Positions 50,138 through 62,029 of a stretch of 64,000 bases of DNA are shown in pieces; within the stretch, counting starts at the first letter, position 1, and every line of letters begins with the position of its first letter. The notes beneath the pieces were generated by a model. That model was given only the letters and a program-made list of their open reading frames with translations. It did not search any database and was not told the DNA's origin. Origin of the DNA: Vibrio alfacsensis (lineage in GTDB: Bacteria; Pseudomonadota; Gammaproteobacteria; Enterobacterales; Vibrionaceae). A program made the translations under genes and the position numbers. The stretch lies in the NCBI RefSeq assembly GCF_003544875.1, contig NZ_CP032093.1, positions 2,480,001-2,544,000 on the forward strand, in the 5' to 3' direction.

Positions 50138-50941
50138 ATGCATCCTATGCTAAATATTGCTATTCGCGCTGCGCGAAAGGCAGGCAATCACATTGCTAAA
50201 TCATTAGAAAACACAGATAAGATTGAATCTTCACTAAAAGGCACTAATGACTTTGTTACTAACGTTGACAAAGAAGCAGAAGCTATCATCATCGATACTA
50301 TCAAGCAGTCTTACCCAGAGCACTGCATCGTAGCTGAAGAAGCTGGTCTTATCGAAGGTAAAGATAAAGACGTACAATGGATCATCGACCCGCTGGATGG
50401 CACTAATAACTTTGTAAAAGGTTACCCACACTTCGCAGTATCTATCGCAGTTCGCTTCAAAGGTAAAACTGAAGTGGCTTGTGTATACGATCCAATGCAA
50501 AATGATCTGTTCACGGCTCAACGTGGTGCAGGCGCACAGCTAAACAACGCTCGTATCCGTGTAGCTCAACTTAAAGATCTACAAGGTACTGTTCTAGCGA
50601 CTGGTTTCCCATTCAAACAGAAACAACACGCTGAATCTTACATCAAGATCGTTGGTTCTCTATTTTCTGAATGTTCAGACTTCCGTCGCAGTGGTTCTGC
50701 TGCTCTTGACCTATGTTACGTTGCTGCAGGTCGCGTTGATGGTTACTTCGAGCTAGGTCTAAAACCTTGGGATATGGCTGCGGGTGAGCTAATCGCTCGT
50801 GAAGCTGGCGCTATCGTAACTGACTTTGCTGGCGGTACTGACTACATGAGTTCTGGTAACATTGTTGCTTCAAGTGCTCGTGGTGTTAAGTCAATGCTTA
50901 AGCACATCCGTGAAAACGGTAATAGCGCGATCCTTAAGTAA
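50138..50941 (+). CDS. suhB: Inositol-1-monophosphatase SuhB
   Basis: The protein is 267 aa from ATG 50138 (MHPMLNIAIRAARKAG). Metal-binding motifs are present: IVAEEAG, WIIDPLDGTNNF and KPWDMAAGELIAREAG. The family hydrolyses inositol monophosphate; in E. coli SuhB also joins the rRNA antitermination complex. A promoter-like TATACT lies at about 50087. Reads stay in frame throughout. Confidence 0.96.
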   Translation: MHPMLNIAIRAARKAGNHIAKSLENTDKIESSLKGTNDFVTNVDKEAEAIIIDTIKQSYPEHCIVAEEAGLIEGKDKDVQWIIDPLDGTNNFVKGYPHFAVSIAVRFKGKTEVACVYDPMQNDLFTAQRGAGAQLNNARIRVAQLKDLQGTVLATGFPFKQKQHAESYIKIVGSLFSECSDFRRSGSAALDLCYVAAGRVDGYFELGLKPWDMAAGELIAREAGAIVTDFAGGTDYMSSGNIVASSARGVKSMLKHIRENGNSAILK

Positions 50942-50985
50942 GGTTTCAAATCATACTTAATTCATCACGCTGATGAACTTTTAAG

Positions 50986-51012
50986 AAAGCCCCACTCATT
51001 GAGCGGGGCTTT
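50986..51012 (+). terminator. Terminator after suhB
   Basis: The stem AAAGCCCC / GGGGCTTT has an inner CTCA/TGAG pairing and is followed by a T-run. Confidence 0.88.
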
Positions 51013-51112
51013 TTTTATGTCTAATTTTCGTTACTTTGTAGCGCGTTTCTTTGAAAGGATACAAAGGATATACATTGGTAAGAAAACTCTAAGGCAAGAA
51101 ACTGGGGTATAA

Positions 51113-51140
51113 AAAAACCGCTGAATACTCAGCGGTTTTT
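51113..51140 (-). terminator. Terminator after secF
   Basis: The 12-bp stem AAAAACCGCTGA / TCAGCGGTTTTT has a 4-base loop. It lies downstream of secF on the reverse strand and could also act on read-through from suhB. Confidence 0.85.
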
Positions 51141-51162
51141 ATTATTAACTTCTCAAGTTGCC

Positions 51163-52110
51163 TTATGGCATCTCGTCGAATTCTGCACCTTCTTTTTCTA
51201 CTTGTGGTGGCATCAAGTGTTCTTTCTGGATACCCAGTTTTAGAGACAGTGCTGACGCAACGTAAATAGAAGAGTAAGTACCAACGGTGATACCAAGCAA
51301 TAGCGCCGTCGCAAAACCATGGATCATCGCACCGCCTTGCGTAAACAGAGCGATAACTACGAACAGGGTCGTACCTGAAGTAATCAATGTACGACTCAGC
51401 GTTTGCGTGATCGCACTGTTAATCACCTCAATAGAGTCACCTTTACGCATCTTACGGAAGTTTTCACGGATACGGTCGAATACGACGATGGTATCGTTGA
51501 GTGAGTAACCGACAACCGTCAATAGTGCAGCAACGATGGTTAGGTCAACTTCAATTTGAAACAATGAGAAGATACCGAGAGTGATGATGATGTCGTGAGC
51601 CAATGCCATTACCGCACCAGCTGCAAGACGCCATTCGAATCGCATCGATACGTAGATCAAGATACAGATCAGTGACACAAGAATTGCCAAGCCACCCGCT
51701 TCTGTTAGTTCATCACCTACGTTTGGACCAACAAACTCGATACGACGCATTTCTACGCTTTCACCTGTCCCCTCTTTGATTGCACCAATGATCTGGTTAC
51801 CCAGAGTTTCACCAGAGATGTCATCACGAGGACGAAGACGTACCATCACATCACGAGCACTACCGAAGTTTTGTACGGTTGCATCGCCATAACCTTTCGC
51901 ATCTAGCGCACCACGGATCTCTTCAAGGTTTGCTGGTTGTTCAAAACCAACCTCGATAAGCGTGCCGCCCGTGAAGTCTAGACCCCAATTCAACCATTTG
52001 GTTGAAAGCGTAAAGATAGATGCAGCGATCATGACCATCGAAAATGCGAATGCAACTTTCGACCAACGCATAAAGTCGATCGTGTTCTCTGCTTTTAGAA
52101 TTTGAAACAT
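51163..52110 (-). CDS. secF: Protein translocase subunit SecF
   Basis: The protein is 315 aa with six membrane segments. It has the GLDFTGGTLIEV periplasmic entry and GYSLNDTIVVFDRIREN motif typical of SecF. With SecD it uses the ion gradient to complete export through SecYEG. It lies 14 bp after secD. Confidence 0.97.
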   Translation of the reverse strand: MFQILKAENTIDFMRWSKVAFAFSMVMIAASIFTLSTKWLNWGLDFTGGTLIEVGFEQPANLEEIRGALDAKGYGDATVQNFGSARDVMVRLRPRDDISGETLGNQIIGAIKEGTGESVEMRRIEFVGPNVGDELTEAGGLAILVSLICILIYVSMRFEWRLAAGAVMALAHDIIITLGIFSLFQIEVDLTIVAALLTVVGYSLNDTIVVFDRIRENFRKMRKGDSIEVINSAITQTLSRTLITSGTTLFVVIALFTQGGAMIHGFATALLLGITVGTYSSIYVASALSLKLGIQKEHLMPPQVEKEGAEFDEMP

Positions 52111-52124
52111 AATAATTCCCAGCC

Positions 52125-53981
52125 TTAGATCGACAATTTCTTAACGCGCTTGCCGCCGTACACCAAGTTCACGATACAACGTGTACCAATGATTGCGGTG
52201 AACATAGAGGTCAAGATACCGATAGATAGTGTTACCGCGAAACCTTTCACCGCACCTGTACCCACAGCAAATAGAATAATTGCCGTGATCAGTGTGGTGA
52301 TGTTCGCGTCGGCGATAGTACTGAACGCGTTCGCGTAGCCTTGATGAATCGCCTGTTGAGGGCTACGACCCTCGCGAAGTTCTTCTCGAATACGTTCAAA
52401 TATCAACACGTTCGCATCGACTGCCATACCAACCGTTAATACGATACCGGCAATACCTGGCAAGGTCATCGTTGCACCTGGAATCATCGACATAATACCG
52501 ATGATAAGCACTAAGTTTGCCATTAGTGCCACGTTCGCGATCAAGCCAAAACCACGGTAGTAAAGCAGGGTAAAGATCATTACCGCAACCATACCCCAGA
52601 TACATGCTTGAATACCCATATCGATGTTTTGTTGACCCATTGATGGACCAATGGTGCGCTCTTCAACGATAGAGATAGGTGCAATAAGCGCACCAGCACG
52701 CAGTAGAAGTGCTAAGTTGTGTGCTTCTGCTGCAGAGTCAATACCGGTAATACGGAAGTTACGACCAAGAGCAGACTGAATCGTTGCTTGGTTGATGACT
52801 TCTTCGTATTTATCAAGAATAACTTTGCCTTCTGGTGTACGGCGGCCACTGTCTTTGTACTCTGCAAACACGGTTGCCATTAGCTTACCGATGTTCTTTT
52901 TAGAGAACGCAGACATCTTATTACCACCTTCGCTGTCTAGCGAGATGTTAACTTGTGGACGACCGTATTCATCAACACTTGAGCTTGCATCTGTGATGCT
53001 TTGACCACCAAGAATAATGCGTTTCTTAAGTACGACTGGACGACCATCACGGTCCATTTTGATTTCACTGCCCGCAGGAGCTCGGCCACTTGCCGCCGCC
53101 GCTAAATCAGCTTTATCATCGACTTCACGAAACTCAAGTGTCGCTGTCGCGCCAAGAATTTCTTTTGCACGAGCGGTATCCTGAACACCAGGAAGTTCAA
53201 CGACAATTCGGCTTGCACCTTGACGTTGAACCAATGGCTCAGCAACACCCAGTTCATTCACACGGTTACGCAGAATCGTGATGTTTTGTTCAACCGCGTA
53301 GTTACGGATCTCTTGTAAACGTTGCTCAGTAAAAGTGGCGACAAGAGCGTAACGACCGTCAGAATCAGACTCGACAAAATTCATGTCCGGGTGATTCTTT
53401 TCTAACGTTGCTTTTGCTTCGGCAAGTTGCTCTTCATTGCGCAACAAGATTTCCACGCCATCTTGACCCGATGGGCGAATAGCACGGTAACGAACTTTCG
53501 CTTCACGAAGTTCACTACGGAATGCTTCTTCTTGTTGGCCGACCAACTTCTCCATTGCGGCATCCATGTCCACTTCCATCAAGAAGTGAACACCACCACG
53601 TAGGTCAAGACCTAACTTAAGTGGCGATGCACCGATCGCTTCTAACCAATGTGGTGTCGATGGTGCTAGGTTGAGGGCAACGATTTTATCTTTGCCAAGC
53701 GCTTCGCTGATAATATCGCGTGCACTGATCTGTGTATCAGTGTCATTGAAGCGAACAAGGATTGATCCATTTTCGAGAGCAATGGATTTATGAGAAAGGT
53801 GCTCTTTATCAAGAGCTTTAGTGACAGCATCCAGCGTTGACATATCTACAGAGGCGCCACGCGCCCCTGTAACTTGAACAGCCGGATCTTCACCGTAGAT
53901 ATTTGGAAGCGCGTATAACGCGGCGGTGATGATGGCAAAAAATACCATCAAATACTTCCATAGAGGGTAACGGTTTAGCAC
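52125..53981 (-). CDS. secD: Protein translocase subunit SecD
   Basis: The protein is 618 aa. It has an N-terminal membrane segment, a large periplasmic domain with [15 protein letters not shown], and five C-terminal membrane segments containing [18 protein letters not shown]. It forms the SecDF-YajC complex in the inner membrane. Vibrio species often carry a second secDF pair elsewhere. Confidence 0.97.
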   Translation of the reverse strand: MLNRYPLWKYLMVFFAIITAALYALPNIYGEDPAVQVTGARGASVDMSTLDAVTKALDKEHLSHKSIALENGSILVRFNDTDTQISARDIISEALGKDKIVALNLAPSTPHWLEAIGASPLKLGLDLRGGVHFLMEVDMDAAMEKLVGQQEEAFRSELREAKVRYRAIRPSGQDGVEILLRNEEQLAEAKATLEKNHPDMNFVESDSDGRYALVATFTEQRLQEIRNYAVEQNITILRNRVNELGVAEPLVQRQGASRIVVELPGVQDTARAKEILGATATLEFREVDDKADLAAAASGRAPAGSEIKMDRDGRPVVLKKRIILGGQSITDASSSVDEYGRPQVNISLDSEGGNKMSAFSKKNIGKLMATVFAEYKDSGRRTPEGKVILDKYEEVINQATIQSALGRNFRITGIDSAAEAHNLALLLRAGALIAPISIVEERTIGPSMGQQNIDMGIQACIWGMVAVMIFTLLYYRGFGLIANVALMANLVLIIGIMSMIPGATMTLPGIAGIVLTVGMAVDANVLIFERIREELREGRSPQQAIHQGYANAFSTIADANITTLITAIILFAVGTGAVKGFAVTLSIGILTSMFTAIIGTRCIVNLVYGGKRVKKLSI

Positions 53982-54002
53982 AGCGAGGATCCTTTGGCTG
54001 TT

Positions 54003-54332
54003 TTATAGAGACTTAAGCGTACCTTTTGGTAGCACTGCAGTAATGAAATCTTTTTTGATCACAACTTCATTGTTTGCATTTAGCTCAATTGAGATGTAGT
54101 CGTTATCTTCTGTAATCTTAGTGATTTTACCCACTAGACCACCACTGGTAAGAACTTCATCACCTTTGCCCATAGAAGCCATTAGGCTCTTGTGCTCTTT
54201 TACACGCTTAGCTTGTGGACGGTAGATCATGAAGTAGAAGATCACCGCGAACATGCCTAGCATGATTAGCATTTCAAAACCGCCACCTGCTGGTGCGCCT
54301 TCAGCTGCTGCGTGAGCTTGAGAAATAAACAT
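54003..54332 (-). CDS. yajC: Sec accessory protein YajC
   Basis: The protein is 109 aa with one membrane segment (GGFEMLIMLGMFAVIFYFM) followed by RPQAKRVKEHKSLM and GDEVLTSGGLVGKI, the conserved YajC sequence. It is the first gene of the yajC-secD-secF transcript. Confidence 0.96.
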   Translation of the reverse strand: MFISQAHAAAEGAPAGGGFEMLIMLGMFAVIFYFMIYRPQAKRVKEHKSLMASMGKGDEVLTSGGLVGKITKITEDNDYISIELNANNEVVIKKDFITAVLPKGTLKSL

Positions 54333-54460
54333 TAAAACATCCTCATTATATTTTATTGATAATCCAACAAGTTGGGCATTCGCGATTGAGATTCAAGTCT
54401 GAGAACAGCTAATAGAGATCGCTCTCTCAAAAAAACTGTGCGTTTGCCTACTTTATTAGC

Positions 54461-54490
54461 AAAAGCCTCTGGCGACATGCCAAAGGCTTT
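54461..54490 (-). terminator. Terminator after tgt
   Basis: The arms AAAGCCTCTGGC and GCCAAAGGCTTT pair imperfectly. On the reverse strand TTTTGC follows. It separates tgt from yajC. Confidence 0.6.
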
Positions 54491-54497
54491 AATTTTT

Positions 54498-55745
<1,248 letters not shown>

Positions 55746-55873
55746 CTAGCTTACTGCTAGCACTCGTAAACATTTAAAAAACTAACTAACACAATATTAC
55801 CGCTGAAGAGCAAGAGCTGCGCTTACCAACGTAAGTAGGCACATTTAACTCGCTATTAACGCATAAAATACCG

Positions 55874-56926
55874 TTAGTTCGTTTTTTTCTTGATAAACAT
55901 TGAATCACCATATGAGAAGAAACGGTAATGATTTTCTACCGCATGCTTATAAGCGTTCATGGTGTTCTCGTAACCTGCAAATGCACTCACCAACATAATC
56001 AAGGTTGATTCTGGTAAATGGAAGTTAGTGATCAAGCAGTCCACCAGCTGGTACTCGTAACCAGGGAAGATAAAGATCTCAGTATCACCAAAGAATGGGA
56101 CAAGCTCAGTGCCTTTCTTTAGTGCATCTTGTGCTGCACTTTCTAAAGAACGCACCGATGTCGTGCCAACAGCGATCACTCGACCACCGCGAGCTTTGGT
56201 TGCAGTGACTGCGTCTACCACTTCTTGCGGCACTTCAACGTACTCCGCATGCATGTGGTGATCATTAATATTATCCACTTTTACCGGCTGGAATGTGCCT
56301 GCGCCAACGTGCAAAGTGACATAAGCAAACTCTGCACCTTTCGCTTTAATTTTTTCTAGCAGTACATCATCAAAATGTAGGCCTGCTGTTGGTGCCGCTA
56401 CCGCACCTGGTTTTTGGTTATAAACCGTTTGGTAACGCTCTTTATCTGCGTCTTCATCTGGGCGGTCAATATATGGTGGGAGTGGCATATGGCCAATTTC
56501 TTCCAATATTTCCAGAACCGTCTTATCAGAGTTAAACTTCAACTCAAACAGTGCATCATGACGAGCCACCATCTCAGCCGAATATTCATCGTTTTCACCG
56601 ACAATCACTCTCGAGCCAGGTTTTGGTGATTTAGAGCAGCGTACATGCGCTAAAATGCTTTTTTCATCGAGCATTCGCTCAACCAGCACTTCAAGTTTAC
56701 CGCCTGATTCTTTGCGACCAAACATACGAGCTGGGATAACGCGGGTATTATTGAAAACCACGAGGTCACCGGCTTGAATATGGTCCAACACATCCGTAAA
56801 TGTGCCATCCACTAGCTCGCCAGTATTGCCGTCCATTTGCAGCAATCGGCTAGCGGTACGCTCTGGTTGAGGGTAACGAGCGATGAGTTCATCTGGAAGG
56901 TCGAAATGGAAATCTGATACTTGCAT
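55874..56926 (-). CDS. queA: S-adenosylmethionine:tRNA ribosyltransferase-isomerase
   Basis: The protein is 350 aa. It begins [19 protein letters not shown] and has [23 protein letters not shown] and [12 protein letters not shown], the QueA signatures. It adds the cyclopentene ring precursor to preQ1 in tRNA, following Tgt. It is upstream of tgt with a 240-bp gap. Confidence 0.97.
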   Translation of the reverse strand: MQVSDFHFDLPDELIARYPQPERTASRLLQMDGNTGELVDGTFTDVLDHIQAGDLVVFNNTRVIPARMFGRKESGGKLEVLVERMLDEKSILAHVRCSKSPKPGSRVIVGENDEYSAEMVARHDALFELKFNSDKTVLEILEEIGHMPLPPYIDRPDEDADKERYQTVYNQKPGAVAAPTAGLHFDDVLLEKIKAKGAEFAYVTLHVGAGTFQPVKVDNINDHHMHAEYVEVPQEVVDAVTATKARGGRVIAVGTTSVRSLESAAQDALKKGTELVPFFGDTEIFIFPGYEYQLVDCLITNFHLPESTLIMLVSAFAGYENTMNAYKHAVENHYRFFSYGDSMFIKKKTN

Positions 56927-57216
56927 GTTACTTGTCTTATCTATTGGTCAAATCACGTCAAAGACGACGATAAAATTGCGACGAGTTTTTCGCAGCAGAC
57001 TAGTATATGTTTACATGCTGCAATAGCAAGCAAATCCCCTTTGATTAACGGTAAAAGCGCTGACTAAGAGTGTAATAAAACATGAAGAGCGTATTGTCCC
57101 ACGACATGTCGATATAAATCGGCAGACCTTATTATTATCAAATTACTCAGTAACTTTACTTTTAGACTATCTTGACTAAGAGCAATTTGCTCTATGTTTG
57201 AATTTTTGAGGTAAGT

Positions 57217-57438
57217 ATGAAGATGTTAATTACGCTATTCAGCGCCGCCATTATTTCTTTTTCTGCCAATACGTTAGCAAGCTCTGATCAAGAGACGTTA
57301 AAAGCGTTACAAAATGCGTGTAAGCTAAAGCAAGTTCCGCGCTTGTGTGCTGTAAACCTCCCTAACAAGAACTTTATTGGCCGATGTGTCGACGCAAAAG
57401 CCTATGGTCTTATCTGTGTTCATTTTAGACAGAGTTAA
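57217..57438 (+). CDS. Small secreted Cys-containing protein, 73 aa
   Basis: The start ATG 57217 follows GAGGT. A signal peptide is clear: MKMLITLFSAAIISFSANTLA, cleaved before SSDQ. The mature part of about 50 aa has four Cys (ACKLK, RLCAV, GRCVD, LICVH), so two disulfides are possible in the periplasm. A perfect terminator follows directly, which supports a real short transcript. No family was recognised; function unknown. Confidence 0.65.
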   Translation: MKMLITLFSAAIISFSANTLASSDQETLKALQNACKLKQVPRLCAVNLPNKNFIGRCVDAKAYGLICVHFRQS

Positions 57439-57441
57439 GAG

Positions 57442-57479
57442 TAACCAAAGCTAAGGTTTCAGCGCCTTAGCTTTGGTTA
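57442..57479 (+). terminator. Terminator after the small secreted protein gene
   Basis: The perfect 15-bp stem TAACCAAAGCTAAGG / CCTTAGCTTTGGTTA has an 8-base loop, followed by TTTATG. Confidence 0.88.
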
Positions 57480-57692
57480 TTTATGATAGCGCTTACATCG
57501 CGTGTATCTCTACTGTCCTTTCGTTTTTGTCCGCTTGTACTCACCTGTTTTATGTAAACAAACCGCTCATTAACCGCTCAAATTGATCTCCGTCTATTAA
57601 CTTTTATTTATTGGCGAAAACGAGTTAGGTCCCAGTTATAGGTCAAAATTTTCTCTATATTTAGGTAAAGGACAACGCCTCTGGAGGTCTCT

Positions 57693-58142
57693 ATGATCAA
57701 GGTTGAAGACATGATGACACGCAACCCTCATACGCTATTGAGTACCAATACGTTGCGTGACGCTCAAAGCATGATGGAAGCACTCGATATTCGGCACATT
57801 CCTGTCGTCGATATAAACAAGCACTTACAAGGTTTGGTAACACATCGTGATATTCTCGCGGCCAAAGAATCGAGTTTACATACCGAAAAAGACGAATTCT
57901 CATTTACACTCGATGCCCCACTCAACGATGTCATGCACACCAACATCATGACCGCAGAACCAAGAGCGGGACTGAAAGAAAGCGCCATTTATATGCAAAA
58001 ACACAAGGTGGGTTGCTTGCCAGTCGTCAGCAAAGGCAACTTAGTCGGCATCATTACAGACACTGACTTCGTCACCATCGCGATTAACTTGCTAGAATTG
58101 CAAGAAGAAGTTGAGCCAGAAGAAATAGAGCCCAACGAGTAA
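57693..58142 (+). CDS. CBS-domain protein
   Basis: The protein is 149 aa made of two CBS domains: VEDMMTRNPHTLLSTNTLRDA with IRHIPVVDINKHLQGLVTHRDIL, and VMHTNIMTAEP with VGCLPVVSKGNLVGIITDTDFV, followed by a short acidic tail. CBS pairs bind adenosyl nucleotides and act as energy sensors. No catalytic domain is attached. AGGTCT sits before the start. It stands alone; its partner is unknown. Confidence 0.88.
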   Translation: MIKVEDMMTRNPHTLLSTNTLRDAQSMMEALDIRHIPVVDINKHLQGLVTHRDILAAKESSLHTEKDEFSFTLDAPLNDVMHTNIMTAEPRAGLKESAIYMQKHKVGCLPVVSKGNLVGIITDTDFVTIAINLLELQEEVEPEEIEPNE

Positions 58143-58183
58143 TTCAACAGCCATTATCAATTCTGACTGGGGCAAACAAAAAA

Positions 58184-58212
58184 AGCGGCTAACTATAGGG
58201 TAGTTAACCGCT
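58184..58212 (-). terminator. Terminator after aceA
   Basis: The 12-bp stem AGCGGCTAACTA / TAGTTAACCGCT with one mismatch is followed on the reverse strand by TTTTTTTGTTTGCC. Confidence 0.8.
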
Positions 58213-58334
58213 CTAAATATAATCGCTAATAGCTCTCTATATACTAGCTAACGGCTCTGCATATACGAACTAGCAGCTCTGAGTGACAAGATTTATCGTT
58301 CTAAATCAGAGCGCTTATCTTGCCATCAACCCGT

Positions 58335-59648
58335 TTAGAATTGGTCTTCTTCGGTAGAGCCTGTCAGGGCCGTTACTGAAGATTGCCCGCCTTGGATGGT
58401 GTTGGTCATTCTGTCGAAGTACCCCGTACCTACCTCTTGCTGGTGCGCTACGAATGTGTAGCCTTTCTCTGCCGCTTCAAACTCAGGACGCTGAACTTTC
58501 TCAACGTAATGACGCATACCCTCACCTTGTGCGTAAGCGTGTGCCAGTTCGAACATGTTGAACCACATGTTGTGGATGCCTGCTAGCGTGATGAACTGGT
58601 ACTTGTAGCCCATATCTGCAAGCTCTTGTTGGAACTTAGCAATGGTTTCTGCGTCTAGGTTTTTCTCCCAGTTGAATGAAGGCGAGCAGTTGTATGCCAA
58701 CAGTTGGTCTGGGTACTCTGCATGAATCGCTTCTGCAAACTTACGCGCTTCTTCTAGGCAAGGCGTCGCTGTCTCACACCAAATAAGGTCCGCATATGGC
58801 GCGTAAGCCAGACCACGAGAGATAGCTTGGTCGATACCTGCACGAACACGGTAGAAACCCTCTGGTGTACGCTCTCCTTGAATAAAATCTTTATCGTACG
58901 GGTCGCAATCAGACGTTAGCAAGTCTGCTGCGTTTGCATCGGTACGCGCAATAACCAGCGTTGTCGTGCCAGCAACGTCCGCTGCTAGGCGAGCCGCGAC
59001 CAGTTTTTGCACTGCTTCTTGAGTTGGAACCAGTACTTTACCGCCCATGTGACCACACTTCTTCACGGATGCCAGTTGGTCTTCAAAGTGAACACCCGCC
59101 GCACCTGCGTCGATCATCGATTTCATTAGCTCGTAAGCGTTAAGTACACCACCAAAACCGGCTTCTGCATCCGCTACAATTGGTAGGAAGTAATCAATAC
59201 CGCCTTCGTCTTCTGGCGACTTACCCGCTGACCACTGGATTTGGTCTGCGCGGCGGAATGAGTTATTGATGCGCTTTACTACCGATGGTACAGAGTCTAC
59301 TGGGTATAGAGATTGGTCTGGGTACATCGTCGAAGCGGTGTTGTTGTCCGCTGCTACCTGCCAACCTGACAGGTAAATCGCTTCAATACCCGCTTTCGCT
59401 TGCTGTACGGCTTGACCACCCGTCAGTGCACCAAGACAGTTTACGTAGCCTTTCTTTGAGCTACCGTTGACCAGTGACCAAAGTTTGTCAGCACCACGTT
59501 GTGCGATTGTGTTCGCTGGCACCATAGAACCACGCAGTTCTACCACTTCTTCTGCTGTGTAAGTACGCTTTACGTTTTTCCAGCGTGGGTTGGTTGCCCA
59601 ATCTTTTTCCAAAGCTTCAATTTGTTGGCGGCGAGTTAAGTTAGTCAT
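58335..59648 (-). CDS. aceA: Isocitrate lyase
   Basis: The protein is 437 aa. It shows the signature [11 protein letters not shown] with the catalytic Cys, [15 protein letters not shown] and ASVKKCGH. It splits isocitrate to glyoxylate and succinate in the glyoxylate shunt, allowing growth on acetate. It lies downstream of aceB in the same direction with a 147-bp gap. Confidence 0.97.
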   Translation of the reverse strand: MTNLTRRQQIEALEKDWATNPRWKNVKRTYTAEEVVELRGSMVPANTIAQRGADKLWSLVNGSSKKGYVNCLGALTGGQAVQQAKAGIEAIYLSGWQVAADNNTASTMYPDQSLYPVDSVPSVVKRINNSFRRADQIQWSAGKSPEDEGGIDYFLPIVADAEAGFGGVLNAYELMKSMIDAGAAGVHFEDQLASVKKCGHMGGKVLVPTQEAVQKLVAARLAADVAGTTTLVIARTDANAADLLTSDCDPYDKDFIQGERTPEGFYRVRAGIDQAISRGLAYAPYADLIWCETATPCLEEARKFAEAIHAEYPDQLLAYNCSPSFNWEKNLDAETIAKFQQELADMGYKYQFITLAGIHNMWFNMFELAHAYAQGEGMRHYVEKVQRPEFEAAEKGYTFVAHQQEVGTGYFDRMTNTIQGGQSSVTALTGSTEEDQF

Positions 59649-59795
59649 TGGTCTATCCCTCTTATAATGTGCACTTGTGCATGTGCGTTGAGTTTTCCGT
59701 TCTCAGACAGTACATCCTTATCTGCCTCGAATCTTTCACGTATTGGTTAAATAAACATGTATTAGTTAAGTAAATTAGTGTTCTAAATCTTTGGG

Positions 59796-61424
59796 TTAAT
59801 CCAAGTAGTCGTAACCTGGAATGGTTAAAAAGTTGGTCAGTTCATCACTGGTGGTGAGCCTTGCCATCAAGTCTGCCGCTTCTTCAAATCGACCTGCTTG
59901 ATAGCGCTGCTCGCCAATTTCTTGCTTCACTATTTCAATCTCTTCTTTCAGATACAGCTCGAACAGCTCTTTAGTGACCTTCAATCCGTTGTCGAGCGAC
60001 TTGCCGTGTTGAATCCATTGCCAGATCGAAGCGCGTGAGATTTCTGCCGTTGCTGCGTCTTCCATCAGTCCATAAATCGGCACACAACCATTGCCAGAGA
60101 TCCAAGCTTCGATGTATTGCAGCGCAACGCGGATGTTATGGCGCATGCCCTCTTCTGAACGTTCACCTTCGCACGGTTCAAGTAGCTCTGCGGCGGTGAT
60201 TGGTGCATCCTCTGCACGACTCACGTCCAATTGGTTGGTACGCTGCCCCAGAGTGGCGCTGAACACTTCCATTGCAGTATCTGCCAACCCTGGGTGAGCA
60301 ACCCAAGTTCCGTCGTGACCATTGTTGGCTTCTAGCGATTTATCGTTATGAATCTTATCCAGTACTTTTTGGTTTTCTTGTGGGTCTTTAGCTGGAATAA
60401 AGGCTGCCATGCCACCCATCGCAAATGCACCACGTTTATGACAAGTACGCACCAACAATCTTGAGTAAGCGTTGAGAAATGGCTTGTCCATAGTCACCAC
60501 TTGGCGATCCGGAAGTACGCGATCTGGATGGTTTTTCAGTGTTTTGATGTAGCTAAAGATGTAATCCCAGCGACCACAGTTCAAACCAACGATGTGTTCT
60601 TTCAGTGAGAACAGAATCTCGTCCATTTCAAATACGGCTGGTAAGGTTTCAATCAATACAGTGGCTTTGATGGTGCCCGTATCCAAACCAAAATACTCTT
60701 CGGTGAAATGGAACACTTCACTCCACCACTTCGCTTCATGATGCGATTGCAGTTTTGGAATGTAGAAATACGGCCCACTTCCCTTTTTCAGTAGCGCTTT
60801 ATAGTTGTTGTAGAAGTACAGAGCAAAATCAAATAGCGCACCTGGAATGATCTGACCGTGCCACGTGACGTGTTTTTCGTTGAGATGCAGTCCGCGAACA
60901 CGGCAGATCAACACCGCTGGGTCTTCTGCCAGCTGATAGTGTTTACCATTGCCAGGATTGGTGTAACTGATGGTGCCATTAACAGCATCGCGCAGGTTGA
61001 TTTGACCATCCAGAACTTTACTCCACGCTGGAGACATCGAATCTTCGAAGTCTGCCATGAACACTTTTACATTCGCGTTCAGTGCGTTAATCACCATCTT
61101 ACGATCGGTTGGTCCGGTAATCTCCACTCGGCGATCTTGCAGATCTTGCGGAATCCCAAGGATCTTCCAACTTCCTTCACGAATATCTTGTGTCTCTGGT
61201 AGAAAGTCTGGTAGTTCACCTGCATCGATGCGTGCTTGCTTCTCTTCTCGTGCTTCCAGCAACTGTTCAACACGTCCGGCAAATTTTTCACACAGTAGAG
61301 ATAAAAAGGTTTGGGCTTCAACAGGGAAAATAGCTTGATGTTCAGGAGCAACGACTCCATTCACCTCAAGCATGCCTTGGGTTTGCTTTAGTTGTTGTGT
61401 TTTTTGTTCTGTCTGAGCAAGCAT
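59796..61424 (-). CDS. aceB: Malate synthase A
   Basis: The protein is 542 aa from ATG 61424 (AAGGA 9 bases upstream); ATG 61430 is an alternative. It has the catalytic segments FMADFEDSMSP and LIETLPAVFEMDEILF, and GLNCGRWDYIFSYIK. It condenses glyoxylate and acetyl-CoA to malate, the second step of the shunt. It is first in the aceB-aceA pair; no aceK was seen. Confidence 0.96.
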   Translation of the reverse strand: MLAQTEQKTQQLKQTQGMLEVNGVVAPEHQAIFPVEAQTFLSLLCEKFAGRVEQLLEAREEKQARIDAGELPDFLPETQDIREGSWKILGIPQDLQDRRVEITGPTDRKMVINALNANVKVFMADFEDSMSPAWSKVLDGQINLRDAVNGTISYTNPGNGKHYQLAEDPAVLICRVRGLHLNEKHVTWHGQIIPGALFDFALYFYNNYKALLKKGSGPYFYIPKLQSHHEAKWWSEVFHFTEEYFGLDTGTIKATVLIETLPAVFEMDEILFSLKEHIVGLNCGRWDYIFSYIKTLKNHPDRVLPDRQVVTMDKPFLNAYSRLLVRTCHKRGAFAMGGMAAFIPAKDPQENQKVLDKIHNDKSLEANNGHDGTWVAHPGLADTAMEVFSATLGQRTNQLDVSRAEDAPITAAELLEPCEGERSEEGMRHNIRVALQYIEAWISGNGCVPIYGLMEDAATAEISRASIWQWIQHGKSLDNGLKVTKELFELYLKEEIEIVKQEIGEQRYQAGRFEEAADLMARLTTSDELTNFLTIPGYDYLD

Positions 61425-61430
61425 AATCAT

Positions 61431-61963
61431 TCATCCTTAACGTGCTTTATCCATCTTGGGCAGTCAGCCTAAAGCTACATTTGTAAGTTATGAACAACAA
61501 ATTACATCCTTTGATTTGGTGTTCAGTTCGCTTCGTTATGTCTATACCTTGCGCAACCTAAGTTACTTTTTCAATCTAGACATAAGTCTTACAAGCCTTT
61601 AATTAAGCTAACCCAACAGAGGTTTAAGCGAAACCCCAAAGTAAACAAAACGTTAAATTTGAAGTTTTATCCGGAATCAAACAAGTGTTTGATTTTTGAT
61701 GTGTATTTGTAATTAATTACGTAATTTAATTACATGTATTTTTCAGATATTTTTCGAATTCAAACAGGTGTATTAATAGTAAGGCGAGGAAAAATCCCTT
61801 GTATTCACAAGGGCTAGCATAAGGAAGTCAAACGCAACTCAAACGCTTTCGAGACCGAGACGTGTAAAATTAACATTGTGAAATTTCACTATTTTATGAA
61901 AGCTTCATGAATGTTTGTCTGTGAAATTTTACAAGTCAAAGTTCACGGGCAGAATAAAATGCT
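61431..61963. other. Intergenic region upstream of aceB
   Basis: No gene was found. It carries two abutting GTAATT/AATTAC dyads (61709-61733), listed separately, and otherwise AT-rich sequence that must hold the aceB promoter. Confidence 0.6.
61709..61733. promoter_or_regulatory. Two abutting dyads upstream of aceB
   Basis: GTAATTAATTAC (61709-61720) is a perfect 12-bp palindrome, and GTAATTTAATTAC (61721-61733) is its near copy. Together they form a candidate regulator site about 285 bp before aceB. The binding protein is not known; it may be unrelated to aceB. Confidence 0.35.
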
Positions 61964-61993
61964 AAAAAGCACACTTTTTACAGTGTGCTTTTT
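61964..61993 (-). terminator. Terminator after oxyR
   Basis: The 12-bp stem AAAAAGCACACT / AGTGTGCTTTTT has a 6-base loop. It lies 37 bp after the oxyR stop on the reverse strand. Confidence 0.85.
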
Positions 61994-62029
61994 AAGTTAC
62001 ATTGAGGTTATACAGGCTAATACTAATCG

